A stretch of 64,000 bases of DNA from Pseudomonas brassicacearum subsp. brassicacearum (GCF_008801605.1 NZ_VZPJ01000001.1:744001-808000), one strand, 5' to 3'. Positions 34,827 through 43,674 are shown, counted from the first letter of the stretch. The notes: generated from the sequence alone by a model not told the origin. A program made the numbers and translations.

Positions 34827-35368
34827 TGAGTCTCTGTTTCAGATGATTTATGGCCTTGGCTGCGGATTCCATGCCATCCGGACACTCAGCCACCAACGTC
34901 CGGACACTCTTTTCACGCTCCTTCAGACAGATAGTCGAAGCGCAGCGACGCAGGTTGGCATTGTTAGCTTGAAGTTCCTATTGCCGTCAATTTCGTAGCC
35001 CGGTGACCAGCGAACGGTTGCCGTAGCGGTCATCCAGCAGCTCATGCATATCGCGCCGTTGCGCATCACCATGGGCCAGGCTCAGCTCCTCCCTTAGGGG
35101 CAGCAGACACAGATAACGGACGCGGCCACGGCCTATGAGATTCCCGGTAACCAGAGCGGTCCGAATCACAAAGTTACAGTAGGTGTGGGCATATGATTAA
35201 GCGGGCACAACTGCGGATAGACTCGATGTTGGAGAGGAAGATCGGCTGACAGCACTGGGCGGAGGAGCGGGAAGCCTGGCTTCCCGTCTATGGGTCAGGT
35301 CAAGAAGTGACATTTCCGTTTCCCGGAAGGGAACACGTGACGGAACCGTGCGCCGTAGCGAGCCTGGG
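34827..35368. other. Gene-poor region with possible gene debris
   Basis: About 540 bases between two minus-strand cargo genes. A minus-strand frame at 34987-35169 (RYLCLLPLREELSLAHGDAQRRDMHELLDDRYGNRSL) has coding-like composition but no start with ribosome site and no partner frame; it may be a remnant. Nothing else can be supported. Confidence 0.35.
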
Positions 35369-35989
35369 TCATTTGGCACTGAAGTCGAATTCCCACAGGC
35401 CGTAAGGACGAGTCAGGATGACATCTACCTCAGTGGCGGTAATGGGAGGTATGTACTGAGCCATGTCAGAGAAGTTCTGCACGATGTACGTCTGACCGAC
35501 TTTCGGTGGTGCCGTCACCATGAAGTAGAAGCACGGCAGGTGCTCGAAGCTCACCGTCATCGACGAATCCACGTTGGGCATGGTCACCACCGGGTGTCCG
35601 TTGACGTACCAGTTGCAGTCAAACTGCATGTAAGGGTTGGTCTTGTTGATCACCCCACACTGCTCTGGTGTCAGTTTCTCCCTCGCCAGCGATATCGGGG
35701 CCGGCTCCAAATATGGCGATATTCCGCTCGGACTGATCGCCTGCAAGAGCGCGCCAGGCGAAATACCCTGACGCCCCGACACAATCGGGCCATCAGCTTC
35801 ATCGATTGTAGTCACATCGGTTTCGATGATCGCCTCGTAGCTGAATGACTCGGTGGAGCCAGCCAAACCGGTCAATACCTGCCAAGCGTGAATTCGGTAG
35901 TTACGCTGTGGCTGTTGCGGTTTGAGAAAGACCAATACGGTCTTGCCTTCCATGTCATCGACAGCGAAGTTCACGTTAAACACGGTCAT
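35369..35989 (-). CDS. Unknown 206-residue cytoplasmic protein, cargo
   Basis: The ATG at 35989 is preceded by AGGAGATGG, so a 26-codon longer frame is rejected. The sequence (TVFNVNFAVDDMEGKTVLVFLKPQ, NYRIHAWQVLTGLAGSTESFSYE, PYMQFDCNWYVNGHPVVTM, GQTYIVQNFSDMAQYIPP) suggests a beta-rich globular fold with no signal peptide. No family recognised. A small gene about 100 bases upstream (36088-36345) has the same orientation and may share the transcript. Confidence 0.75.
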   Translation of the reverse strand: MTVFNVNFAVDDMEGKTVLVFLKPQQPQRNYRIHAWQVLTGLAGSTESFSYEAIIETDVTTIDEADGPIVSGRQGISPGALLQAISPSGISPYLEPAPISLAREKLTPEQCGVINKTNPYMQFDCNWYVNGHPVVTMPNVDSSMTVSFEHLPCFYFMVTAPPKVGQTYIVQNFSDMAQYIPPITATEVDVILTRPYGLWEFDFSAK

Positions 35990-36087
35990 GGTCCATCTCC
36001 TTTTGTTCCGATCCCTGAAACCGCAAGGTTCTATGAAATGCCGCCGCATCATCCTGGCTAACAACACCAGGTGCTCGCCGCACAGAG

Positions 36088-36345
36088 TTATTTAGACACA
36101 CCTCGAAGCCGCTGCTGAATTCTCAATAAAAATCCTGCTTCGAAAGCATCCTGAGAGTCTCCTGCCGGACAAGTCTTCCGTGCCTGCGCCAGTTCCCACC
36201 ACAGCGGTACGTCACCGGGTGTATTAAGCCAGGCCTGGGCGCATTGCACGCCACGTTCGATCATAGGCGCAAATTCGCTGCCCCACGGCGTCAAAAGACT
36301 CAGGCAGCCGTCCGCCGCCGGAATTGAAACGTAATTTTCGTCCAT
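36088..36345 (-). CDS. Small hypothetical protein
   Basis: An 85-residue protein starting at ATG 36345 with AAGG 5 bases before it; a GTG two codons earlier is possible. Sequence: DENYVSIPAADGCLSLLTPWGSEF, then APMIERGVQCAQAWLNTPGDV and a basic end RIQQRLRGVSK. No domain identified. It lies divergent to the XRE regulator at 36504, with an AT-rich intergenic region (36360-36480) likely to hold both promoters, so the regulator may control it. Confidence 0.65.
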   Translation of the reverse strand: MDENYVSIPAADGCLSLLTPWGSEFAPMIERGVQCAQAWLNTPGDVPLWWELAQARKTCPAGDSQDAFEAGFLLRIQQRLRGVSK

Positions 36346-36503
36346 AGACACCTTAGCTTTCGATTATTTATTAATGCTCGGTCTGTTCTAAGCAGCATAG
36401 AAACAAAACTGACACTCGGCTTAAGCATCAAAAAAGCCTGAATCAGAGCAAATGTAGACTATATCCCGTGGATTGAGAGTCCCTCAAGGCGCAGTTTGCG
36501 CGC

Positions 36504-36758
36504 ATGACTCAAGACTACGAACAGCTTCGTCTGCAACTTGCGGAAAACATCCGCTCGTTGCGACGCGTGAAGAACCTTACCCAGGAGCAATTGGCGCTCA
36601 TGGCCGAGGTGGATCGTACCTACGTGAGTCAAATTGAACGAGGGGTAGGCAACCCGTCGTTATTGGTCCTCTGCAAACTCGCCAACATTTTCGAGATCAA
36701 AACGGATCAGTTGCTCATCGAGTCTGACGCGCTTGCTCGTACGCTGAGCGCTGAATGA
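36504..36758 (+). CDS. XRE-family regulator
   Basis: An 84-residue protein consisting almost wholly of a Cro/CI HTH: RLQLAENIRSLRRVKNLTQEQLALMAEVDRTYVSQIERGVGNPSLLVLCKLANIF (residues 8-62). The TYVSQIERGVGNPSL recognition region is that of C-protein-like (restriction-modification controller) regulators, though no restriction-modification genes are next to it. It most likely controls itself and the divergent small gene. It sits at the point where the conjugation module resumes. Confidence 0.88.
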   Translation: MTQDYEQLRLQLAENIRSLRRVKNLTQEQLALMAEVDRTYVSQIERGVGNPSLLVLCKLANIFEIKTDQLLIESDALARTLSAE

Positions 36759-36873
36759 CCCTCTGCTGATCTAGAAGATCGTTATAAACCGACAATCCTG
36801 CGTTCGGCTTTCTCACTGACACCCCTCTCTCGATTATTGAACCTGTCCAGGCCATACACCCAGAGCCTGGATC

Positions 36874-37830
36874 ATGTCTGCTGCCTGCCCGCACATTTCG
36901 TCCCAGAAATTACATCCGTTGGTGCTGAGCATTCTGCTGGCATCCGGATCAAGCGTAGCGCTGGATACCGGCAACATTACCACCTCCGTACTTTCTCCAG
37001 ACTGCCTCGAGTACAGAGTCGTCGGCATCTGCTTTTGGTTGCTCTGCACCCCCTTCGGCTGCACGGTTAAAGCCTCAACCAAGGTTCGTCATTTCATTCC
37101 TGAGCTGGTGGTCTCGAGCTATACCACCACCGGCAGCAATCCGTGGACCGAGATGGCCGCTCTCTCCTCTCCCACCAGCGGTGCGGAAGGTGGCGGTAAC
37201 CTGATCACGCCGAACACCCAGCGCGATAACCTGCCTCGTTTCAAAAATGTTGATGGCATCGGCCACCCCGGAGGCTGGGCCGCCACGCAACTGGCCTCGC
37301 AATCCGGCTACGCCTGCGCCAGCGGCGCCACTGCGTTCATGCCCTACTACTTGAGCACTTTGGACTCACTGGCCTGGCGTCATGGCATCCCTGAAAGCCT
37401 TTATCCCGAGTCGCTTTTACCGGGAGTCCGTGAGATCGGTCGTCAGCTCGCGGGCAACATGTGGGGCAACGTCTATCCCCGGCAAGGATTTCTGGTACAA
37501 CCCGACGACTTCAAAGCCGCTGCAGTGATGGCGCAGCGAGCGGGTGACGTCATTACTCGCAACTGGCAGCCGCATGTGTATTTACCGCTCATACCCGTAC
37601 CACGCGATGGTTATTGGCCGCCTGGCCCAATCGTTGAAAACGATGCTTCGACCCACAAATGGCAATTGCTCTCCCCCCTGGTTCAACCCACATGTGCCAT
37701 CTTCCCCAGCGATCCGGTACAGAGCGCAGATGGCGGCTACGCCTGGTCGCTGTGGCGTCCCTATAGCTGCTGCAAACGTGAGGGACAAACTTTCCTGTTC
37801 AGCATCGACTTCGAAGGCGATGCTTCATGA
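36874..37830 (+). CDS. TIGR03756-family ICE protein (PFL_4710), TraU-like
   Basis: A 318-residue exported protein (signal-like LHPLVLSILLASGSSVALD). LSPDCLEYRVVGICFWLLCTPFGCTVKASTKVRHFIPELVVSSY is the typical Cys-rich TraU-like start, with six further cysteines in the C-terminal half (PTCAIFP, YSCCKREGQ). Probably periplasmic and disulfide-bonded. The TIGR03757 gene that usually precedes it is not found here. Overlaps the next gene by ATGA. Confidence 0.9.
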   Translation: MSAACPHISSQKLHPLVLSILLASGSSVALDTGNITTSVLSPDCLEYRVVGICFWLLCTPFGCTVKASTKVRHFIPELVVSSYTTTGSNPWTEMAALSSPTSGAEGGGNLITPNTQRDNLPRFKNVDGIGHPGGWAATQLASQSGYACASGATAFMPYYLSTLDSLAWRHGIPESLYPESLLPGVREIGRQLAGNMWGNVYPRQGFLVQPDDFKAAAVMAQRAGDVITRNWQPHVYLPLIPVPRDGYWPPGPIVENDASTHKWQLLSPLVQPTCAIFPSDPVQSADGGYAWSLWRPYSCCKREGQTFLFSIDFEGDAS

Positions 37831-39209
37831 GTCGGCTTCTCGGACGACGATGGCTGGGCGTGTCGAGTCTGTTGCTCTGCGGACTACTCACCATGGCCAC
37901 GCATGCCGACGCCGCCGGAGTTGACTACCGCCTGGGCACTCAAGGCGAAGTACTCGACGACCGAGTGATGTACACCATTGGTGGCGGCTCGGCGGTCGGC
38001 TCACCGAGTTCGCTCTACCGGCCCAGTGGTCTCGGTGTCGGCGGGTCATGGCGAGCGAACATGATGTGCGGAAACATGAGCCTCACCAACACCCTGCAAA
38101 ACCAACTGAATGGCGTGACCGAAGGTTTCCAGCAGATCATGAGCAGCATCGTGCAGAACGCGACCCAAGCCGTGATGTCGCTGCCGGCGTTGATCATCCA
38201 GCGCGCCAACCCCGGTCTCTATGAGTTGCTCAGTAATGGTGTGATGCAGGGGCGCATCGACTTCGACCGCTCCAAGCTGACCTGCCAGGCCATGGCCGAA
38301 AAGATGGCGGATAAGGTCGGTCAAGCCGGCTGGGGCGAACTGGCCAAAAACCAGGAGATGCAGGGCAATCTGGAGCAAACAGCCGGTGATGCGGTGGCCG
38401 CGGTGAAAAGCACCGAGGCCCATAACGGCAACAATGGGGTGTCCTGGGTGGGCGGTTCGAAGGCTGGTGGGAATGGGCAGACGCCCATTCGTGTGACTTC
38501 CGACGTGGTGAGAGCGGGCTATAACCTGCTGCATAACCGCACGGTGGATGACAGCACCTCGATCAGTAGTAGCGACTGCTTAGGCGGGGCTATTTGCCAG
38601 ACATGGACCTCGCCCCAAGAGGAATCCGAATGGGCCGTACGCGTGTTGGGGGAAAGCGAAGTCGCGACCTGCGACACCTGCGAAACCCTGCGTGCTACCG
38701 CTGGCAGTGGGTTATCGCCGCTGATCCAGGAGGCCTACAGCGAACGTCTCAAGGCCTTGCAAGGGCTGCTGTCGGGCTCGCTGCCGCCTACCCCTGACAA
38801 CCTGGCGAAAGCCTCCAGCCCGATGCTGCCGGTGACCCGTGGCGTGATTGAAGCGCTGCGCGACGATCCCGACCAGGATCTGTTGGCACGGCGCCTAGCT
38901 AGTGAGACGGCCTTGTCCAGCGTGCTCGACAAGGCACTGCTGCTACTGCGCACGCTGCTGGCAGGCAGTCACGAGCCGAACATCGCTTCCGCCGAGCCGG
39001 CCCAGAGCGCCTTGACGAAAAACATCGACACCCTGGAGCGCGAAATACGCCTGCTGCAGACCGAACTGCAGGTACGGCAGATGCTGGCCACCAACACCGC
39101 CAGCCTGGTGCTCGACCGGCATGCCGGTGGTGCCGACGCATCGCGTACCGTCGAGCAAGGCGACCCTGAACCTGGCCGACTCAACGACGCCGACGCCAGG
39201 CGCAAGTGA
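37827..39209 (+). CDS. TIGR03755-family ICE protein (PFL_4711), TraH-like
   Basis: A 460-residue exported protein (signal LGVSSLLLCGLLTMATHADA). The region SWRANMMCGNMSLTNTLQNQLNGVTEGFQQIMSS is the family's conserved start. The C-terminal third has a coiled-coil segment (DTLEREIRLLQTELQVRQML). It corresponds by order to TraH of F-type systems, a periplasmic mating-pair assembly factor. The reading frame is continuous and full-length. Confidence 0.9.
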   Translation: MSRLLGRRWLGVSSLLLCGLLTMATHADAAGVDYRLGTQGEVLDDRVMYTIGGGSAVGSPSSLYRPSGLGVGGSWRANMMCGNMSLTNTLQNQLNGVTEGFQQIMSSIVQNATQAVMSLPALIIQRANPGLYELLSNGVMQGRIDFDRSKLTCQAMAEKMADKVGQAGWGELAKNQEMQGNLEQTAGDAVAAVKSTEAHNGNNGVSWVGGSKAGGNGQTPIRVTSDVVRAGYNLLHNRTVDDSTSISSSDCLGGAICQTWTSPQEESEWAVRVLGESEVATCDTCETLRATAGSGLSPLIQEAYSERLKALQGLLSGSLPPTPDNLAKASSPMLPVTRGVIEALRDDPDQDLLARRLASETALSSVLDKALLLLRTLLAGSHEPNIASAEPAQSALTKNIDTLEREIRLLQTELQVRQMLATNTASLVLDRHAGGADASRTVEQGDPEPGRLNDADARRK

Positions 39210-39212
39210 GCC

Positions 39213-39521
39213 ATGAAACGCTCACTGCTATTCACTTTGCTTTCAAGTCTAGGGATCGCCGCAGGGATGATCCTGACCGCCGCACTGATCGCCTGGATCG
39301 GCTGCACTGCGCTGGGCAGTTTCGAGGTTTGGCAGCAAACCTTGGAATCGATACGCCCTTATCTGCGGTGGTGGCGTGTCCTGCTCTACGGCGTCCTCTT
39401 TGCACTCTGGTGGGACCTGCTGAGGCGCTACCGACATCGACCACAAGACCGACTGCGCGTGAAACGCGTCGGGACATTAGGGCTCTTGCTCTTTACCTGC
39501 GTCGAGCTCACTCGATTGTGA
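39213..39521 (+). CDS. Small membrane protein of the conjugation module
   Basis: A 102-residue protein with membrane helices at about residues 3-30 (SLLFTLLSSLGIAAGMILTAALIAWIG), 45-65 (LRWWRVLLYGVLFALWWDL) and near the C-terminus (LGLLLFTCVELTRL). A basic stretch (RYRHRPQDRLRVKRV) lies between. Found between TraH-like and TraG-like genes in many related ICEs without a named function. Starts 3 bases after the upstream stop. Confidence 0.78.
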   Translation: MKRSLLFTLLSSLGIAAGMILTAALIAWIGCTALGSFEVWQQTLESIRPYLRWWRVLLYGVLFALWWDLLRRYRHRPQDRLRVKRVGTLGLLLFTCVELTRL

Positions 39522-39531
39522 GGTCACCACC

Positions 39532-41070
39532 ATGCTCATGAGCACCAACAGCTACCTGGAGTTTTACCTCTCCCTGCTGGCATGGATCATCAACAACGGT
39601 ATCTGGAACGTCCTGTCCGATACTGGGCTGTTCGCCGCGCCCTTTGGTGCAATCATCTTGCAAGAATGGTTGTCGGCCCGTCAGCAAGGCGCGGATGAAG
39701 GCAACAAAGGATTGCTCTCTGTACCGCGGATAGAGAACCGGCTGTGGCTGGCCTACATCGTCGTCTTGTTCGGCTGCGCGCCGGTCTTTCCATTGAGCCT
39801 CACGTCAATGACGTTCGATGATGCAGCGAGCCAGCGCTGCGGTATCAGTGTGGCTAAGCCAGCAGAAACCGCCTGGGGGATTACCTTCAATACCATCGGC
39901 GAACGCTCCGCCAACGTGCCAATTTGGTGGTTTCTGGTGCACGCCTTGAGCAAAGGGGTGACGGCGGCGGCAACCGCCTCCATTCCCTGCGCACCGGATA
40001 TCCGGCAGATGCGCATGGAGATCAACAGTTCGCGCATCGATAACCAGGTATTGCTGCAGGAAGTCGCCGACTTCACTCGTGACTGCTACGGCTATTCCCG
40101 CTCTCGGCTGTTCACCAATCGTCCGCAGCTGGACAAGGCGCAAAGTCATGATGCGTCCTGGATCGGCTCACGCTATTTTCTCGACACACCGGGCTACTAC
40201 GACACCGATCGCTCACGGACACCGCGAGTCAGCTGGCCCTACGATGAAGCCCGAGATATTTCCTTGCCACGGTTGGAGAATGGCGCGGGCTACCCCACTT
40301 GCAAAGAGTGGTGGAGTGACAACGGTGTCGGGTTGCGCGAGCGCTTGATCGAGCAAGTCGATCCTTCGCTGCTGACTCAGCTAAAAGGTTGGTTGACTGG
40401 CCGTTCGAGTAGCGAGATTGAGGACGCCACCCTGCGCGAACTGGTCAGCCCGCGCCAGCAATCGATGTCCATGTCGCCAGGACAGGTGTACCAGGACTAC
40501 GGCTCCAGCGCTCGTGGTGGGTCGATCAATCAGGGGCTCAATAACCTGGCCACGAATACTGGGCTGGCCCTTGGTTCATTCAGCAACTTCCCGGCAATGA
40601 ATGCACTACGCGCTGCCCTGCCGATGGTGCAGGCTTTCCTAATCATGGGCGTCATCATCAGTTTGCCGCTAATCCTACTCGTGAGTACCTATCAGCTAAA
40701 GACCGTCATGACGGTGACGTTCGCGCTGTTCACGCTGCTCATGCTGACCTTCTGGTGGGAGTTGGCCCGCTGGGTCGACTCCAGCATGCTCGATACCTTG
40801 TACAACCAGGTGTCGGCGTCCAATCAGGTGCTGTTGTCGCTGCCCACATCCGGATTTATGGATGGAACCGTCACGGCACAGGTGATTGAGTATGTGATGG
40901 GGGCGATGTTCTTGGTTCTGCCAGGTCTATTTCTGGTTGCTATGAGCTGGGCAGGCTACGCAATTGGCAGCAGCCTTGAAGGGATGCTAGGAAGTGCGAG
41001 CAAGGCAGCGCATGGCGCGGCAGGCAAAGGCACAGATCAGTTGATGGGAGCTACGAAAAGGATCATCTGA
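39532..41070 (+). CDS. traG: TraG-like conjugal transfer membrane protein
   Basis: A 512-residue protein with the TraG N-terminal-domain layout: N-terminal YLEFYLSLLAWIINNGIWNVLSDTGLFAAPFGAIILQEWL, a hydrophobic segment LWLAYIVVLFGCAPVFPL, and C-terminal helices (MVQAFLIMGVIISLPLILLVSTYQL, AMFLVLPGLFLVAMSWAGYAIG). It stabilises mating pairs or assembles the channel. ATG 39532 is used; a second ATG two codons on is possible. It overlaps the convergent DUF3742 gene by 8 bases. Confidence 0.88.
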   Translation: MLMSTNSYLEFYLSLLAWIINNGIWNVLSDTGLFAAPFGAIILQEWLSARQQGADEGNKGLLSVPRIENRLWLAYIVVLFGCAPVFPLSLTSMTFDDAASQRCGISVAKPAETAWGITFNTIGERSANVPIWWFLVHALSKGVTAAATASIPCAPDIRQMRMEINSSRIDNQVLLQEVADFTRDCYGYSRSRLFTNRPQLDKAQSHDASWIGSRYFLDTPGYYDTDRSRTPRVSWPYDEARDISLPRLENGAGYPTCKEWWSDNGVGLRERLIEQVDPSLLTQLKGWLTGRSSSEIEDATLRELVSPRQQSMSMSPGQVYQDYGSSARGGSINQGLNNLATNTGLALGSFSNFPAMNALRAALPMVQAFLIMGVIISLPLILLVSTYQLKTVMTVTFALFTLLMLTFWWELARWVDSSMLDTLYNQVSASNQVLLSLPTSGFMDGTVTAQVIEYVMGAMFLVLPGLFLVAMSWAGYAIGSSLEGMLGSASKAAHGAAGKGTDQLMGATKRII

Positions 41071-41473
41071 CGTCACTACTCGATGATTTGGAATGCCCGA
41101 TGTAATGGCCGTTGTCGTCGTAATTGCCTAGATAGGAGTTGGCCCCTAAAAAGTCGGGACCTGGATCATTGCCTTCAAGATCCGCGTCAATGGCAGCCTT
41201 GGACAACAGGAGACCAATCACAGCAACCATCGTTACGACAGAAGCGACCAACCAGAAACCGATAAAAAGCAACCCAAGGATGAGTGCCAGCTTCGTAACC
41301 AGAAAGGTCCCGCGAACCAATAGCCCACCAGCAGGCATACCTGTCGCGACCGCACGTTTAGCCACACGAGATTCAAATCCTTTCAACCTGCGATAAACAC
41401 GTTTTACCGACATACCGCATGCATATGCCCAGCGGTGTGCGCGGGAGATTTGAAGTGACTGCTGAGCCGGCAT
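41063..41473 (-). CDS. DUF3742 family protein
   Basis: A 136-residue protein. A basic N-terminus (SVKRVYRRLKGFESRVAKRAVATGMPAGGLLVRG) is followed by two membrane helices (FLVTKLALILGLLFIGFWLVASVVTMVAVIGLLL) and an acidic, Asn/Ser-rich tail. DUF3742 proteins stand opposite to traG at the end of the conjugation module in this ICE class. Function unknown. Confidence 0.85.
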   Translation of the reverse strand: MPAQQSLQISRAHRWAYACGMSVKRVYRRLKGFESRVAKRAVATGMPAGGLLVRGTFLVTKLALILGLLFIGFWLVASVVTMVAVIGLLLSKAAIDADLEGNDPGPDFLGANSYLGNYDDNGHYIGHSKSSSSDVR

Positions 41474-41689
41474 GGTTGCGACCTCTTCTGAGCGTGTTCC
41501 TGTGGAAATCGAGATTACAGACTACTACTGAAAATCGCCCATGCTTAACCGTTTATCAGCTTGCTGGGGCGAAAAACTCTTCACTGGAAGACAGAAGACG
41601 CACCTCGTACAACAGCGCCTCTAGGGCCGTTGACTCATCCAAATCATCCAGCTACAAGAGGATACGGATCGCTGTTATGGACAGCACCT

Positions 41690-41922
41690 TCCCAGGTAGC
41701 CAGAGCCTTCAAAGCTACGTCACTCCGGTGATGGTTCCTCCCAAGTGCGATTAGCGTTCGGTGGCTCGCACGGTCACGCTACACGGTGATGAACGTCTAC
41801 TGCTCTCCCGAGCGTCTTTCGAGCTCGGCTCGTCCTACCCACTCTTGTTTTTCTTCAACCCACCGCGGGGAATTCTTTCCCCTATGGGACAGGTTTCTTC
41901 GCGCTATCAACGGAGGCACACC
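41690..41922 (+). ncRNA. Structured 5' leader (leader family copy 2)
   Basis: Hairpins GTAGC 41696/GCTAC 41718; TCAC 41720/GTGA 41731; GTGCGA 41745/TCGCAC 41771; TCAC 41774/GTGA 41789; CCGAGC 41808/GCTCGG 41828; then CCCACC 41859 with GGGG 41867/CCCC 41882 and GGG 41886. The order and spacing match copy 1 at 11930-12245. Hairpins 2, 4 and 5 differ in sequence but keep pairing, which is evidence for a conserved RNA structure. The ribosome site GGAGG (41912-41916) follows. Confidence 0.65.
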
Positions 41923-42252
41923 ATGTCCGGCTCACTCACAAGCGAAGCACTGAACACTCTGCGCTTGCCCATTGTGTTCACTCCAGACGCGTGGCAACAC
42001 GCAGTATTGCTCGATGGTTCAAATCATCCTGAAGAACTGCAGCTCGATAGGCTGAGCAATGTGATACGCGCAGCCTTCACAGCTCACCTGGCCGATCCAA
42101 ACGCACCCTACGTGGTGTTTGAGGTAGCCAAGTTCGTCTCAGCGAGTGATGCAGATCATGAACCATTGCTGCGACTGAGCCTCAGCCTGCTTCAGGCATC
42201 AGACCAACCTAACGCCTTACTGATAGCGCTTGCGGAAGAGCAGCAACGCTGA
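41923..42252 (+). CDS. Hypothetical ICE protein of 109 residues behind a structured leader
   Basis: ATG 41923 has GGAGG upstream; the longer open frame before it is leader sequence. A small acidic protein (TLRLPIVFTPDAWQHAVLLDGSNHPEELQLDRLSNVIRAAFTAHLADPNAPYVVFEVAKF). No known domain and no membrane segment. It heads a short row with the ardC-type gene, and its leader is related to that of the STY4534-type gene, so a joint DNA-establishment role is conceivable. Confidence 0.7.
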   Translation: MSGSLTSEALNTLRLPIVFTPDAWQHAVLLDGSNHPEELQLDRLSNVIRAAFTAHLADPNAPYVVFEVAKFVSASDADHEPLLRLSLSLLQASDQPNALLIALAEEQQR

Positions 42253-42322
42253 ACGCAAATGGCCATACCCGGCCACCGATCCAACTCAAGCTATACGCAG
42301 TCCTGTACCAATCCAATCAACA

Positions 42323-42382
42323 CCCACCGGGGAACCCTCCCCGACGGGCAAGGCGTTCCTCCGGTTTTTCGAGGAACATGCC
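42323..42382 (+). ncRNA. Structured 5' leader of the ardC-type gene (leader family)
   Basis: CCCACC (42323-42328), GGGG (42329-42332) pairing with CCCC (42339-42342), then GGG (42346-42348), the same arrangement as before radC and the 41923 gene. GTTCCTC (42355-42361) pairs with GAGGAAC (42371-42377), which would cover the GAGG ribosome site of the downstream gene. A translational switch is plausible. Confidence 0.6.
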
Positions 42383-43345
42383 ATGCGCAATATCTACCAA
42401 GACGTGACTGACAAGATCGTTACCGCGTTGGACCAAGGCGTAGCGCCCTGGATCAAACCCTGGTCCTCAAGTGGCTCAGCTGACGTCGGTCATCACCAAC
42501 CCTACCCCATCAACGCCATCACCCAGCGCCCCTATTCGGGCATCAATTTACCGTTGCTCTGGGCCGAGGCCAGGTTGCAGGGGTTCACTCAAGATCGCTG
42601 GCTGACCTTCAATCAAGCCAAAAAAGCCGGCGGGCACATTCGTAAGGGTGAGCACAGCACCCTGGCAGTGCTCTACAAGCCGATGGAGCGCGAGGAACAG
42701 ACCGAATCAGGCCACCCCGTACTAGATGAAAACGGTCAGCCCAAGGTTGCTCATTTCGGCATTCTCAGGACGCATTTTCTGTTCAACATCGAGCAAACGG
42801 AGGGGCTCGAAACACTCAACGAAACGGTGCTCGAGACGGAACCGAGCGATCCCTTCTTCCCCAACGGCGCTGCGGAAAATCTGTTGTTACGTTCGGGAGC
42901 AAACATCATTCATCGATTTGCCGACGAAGCCTTTTACCACCCGATCAGAGACCTCATCCAACTGCCAACAAAAGCGCAATTTCACGATCAAAGTGAGTAC
43001 TACGCCACCGCACTTCACGAGCTGACGCACTGGACCGGACACCACTCTCGATTGCAGCGCGAAGGCGTGACCTCTCCGTGTCCATTTGGCTCGCCAGGCT
43101 ATGCATTTGAAGAGTTGATCGCCGAAATGGGCGCCGCTTTTTTATGTGCCTACGCCGGTATACGGGGAGAGCTTCGGCACGAGGGCTATATCGACTCCTG
43201 GCTCGGCCTGCTCAAGGCTGACAACCGCGCGATTTTCCGCGCCAGTGGCCAGGCCCGATGCGCTTCGGAGTATGTGCTCAACCTGGAGCAGCAACAGAAG
43301 CAGACGGTAATGGATGACTCGCGATGCATGAACGATGGAGCTTGA
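42383..43345 (+). CDS. ArdC-like antirestriction protein / zincin metallopeptidase (DUF1738)
   Basis: A 320-residue protein. N-terminal ssDNA-binding ArdC-N domain: RNIYQDVTDKIVTALDQGVAPWIKPW, PYSGINLPLLW, GFTQDRWLTFNQAKKAGGHIRKGEHSTLAVLYK. C-terminal zincin with the HExxH motif HELTHWTGH (about residues 212-220) and a downstream FEELIAEMGAAFLC supplying the third ligand. ArdC of plasmid pSa protects incoming single-stranded DNA in the recipient. ATG 42383 follows GAGGAAC. A perfect terminator lies just downstream. Confidence 0.9.
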   Translation: MRNIYQDVTDKIVTALDQGVAPWIKPWSSSGSADVGHHQPYPINAITQRPYSGINLPLLWAEARLQGFTQDRWLTFNQAKKAGGHIRKGEHSTLAVLYKPMEREEQTESGHPVLDENGQPKVAHFGILRTHFLFNIEQTEGLETLNETVLETEPSDPFFPNGAAENLLLRSGANIIHRFADEAFYHPIRDLIQLPTKAQFHDQSEYYATALHELTHWTGHHSRLQREGVTSPCPFGSPGYAFEELIAEMGAAFLCAYAGIRGELRHEGYIDSWLGLLKADNRAIFRASGQARCASEYVLNLEQQQKQTVMDDSRCMNDGA

Positions 43346-43375
43346 TCGTCACCTCACCGCTGCACACGCTTCATA

Positions 43376-43403
43376 GGGTCCAACACGAGTTGGACCCTTT
43401 TTC
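43376..43403 (+). terminator. Rho-independent terminator after the ardC-type gene
   Basis: GGGTCCAAC (43376-43384) is an exact inverted copy of GTTGGACCC (43389-43397) around ACGA, followed by TTTTTCT. It ends the transcript 30 bases after the ardC-type stop. Confidence 0.92.
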
Positions 43404-43479
43404 TATGCCCAGAAAAACTCCCACACTGCGGAGCTCTGACGCAAAGAGCATGAAGTAATCCTGTAACCGCAGTGCGCCG

Positions 43480-43674
43480 TTACGTATCCAGATTCTCCGC
43501 CAGGTAATCCACCAGATCGAGTGGACTTCGGCTGTCGATCACCTTGTAGATCAGATCGCGTTTGCTGCGCGGAAGCTTCTTGACCACGCTTTTCGCCGAG
43601 GCCCTGACGGCTTCGTCTGTTCCATGGATACGTGCCGCGAGCAGCAGTATGAGCGTGGCGTCAGTGAGGTTCAT
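43480..43674 (-). CDS. Small hypothetical protein opposite the relaxase gene
   Basis: A 64-residue protein (NLTDATLILLLAARIHGTDEAVRASAKSVVKKLPRSKRDLIY then DSRSPLDLVDYLAENLDT). I chose the ATG at 43674 because the sequence before it looks non-coding, though the frame is open 43 codons further. No domain known. It faces away from the MobH gene; the 229 bases between the two starts would hold both promoters and possibly a transfer origin. Confidence 0.6.
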   Translation of the reverse strand: MNLTDATLILLLAARIHGTDEAVRASAKSVVKKLPRSKRDLIYKVIDSRSPLDLVDYLAENLDT

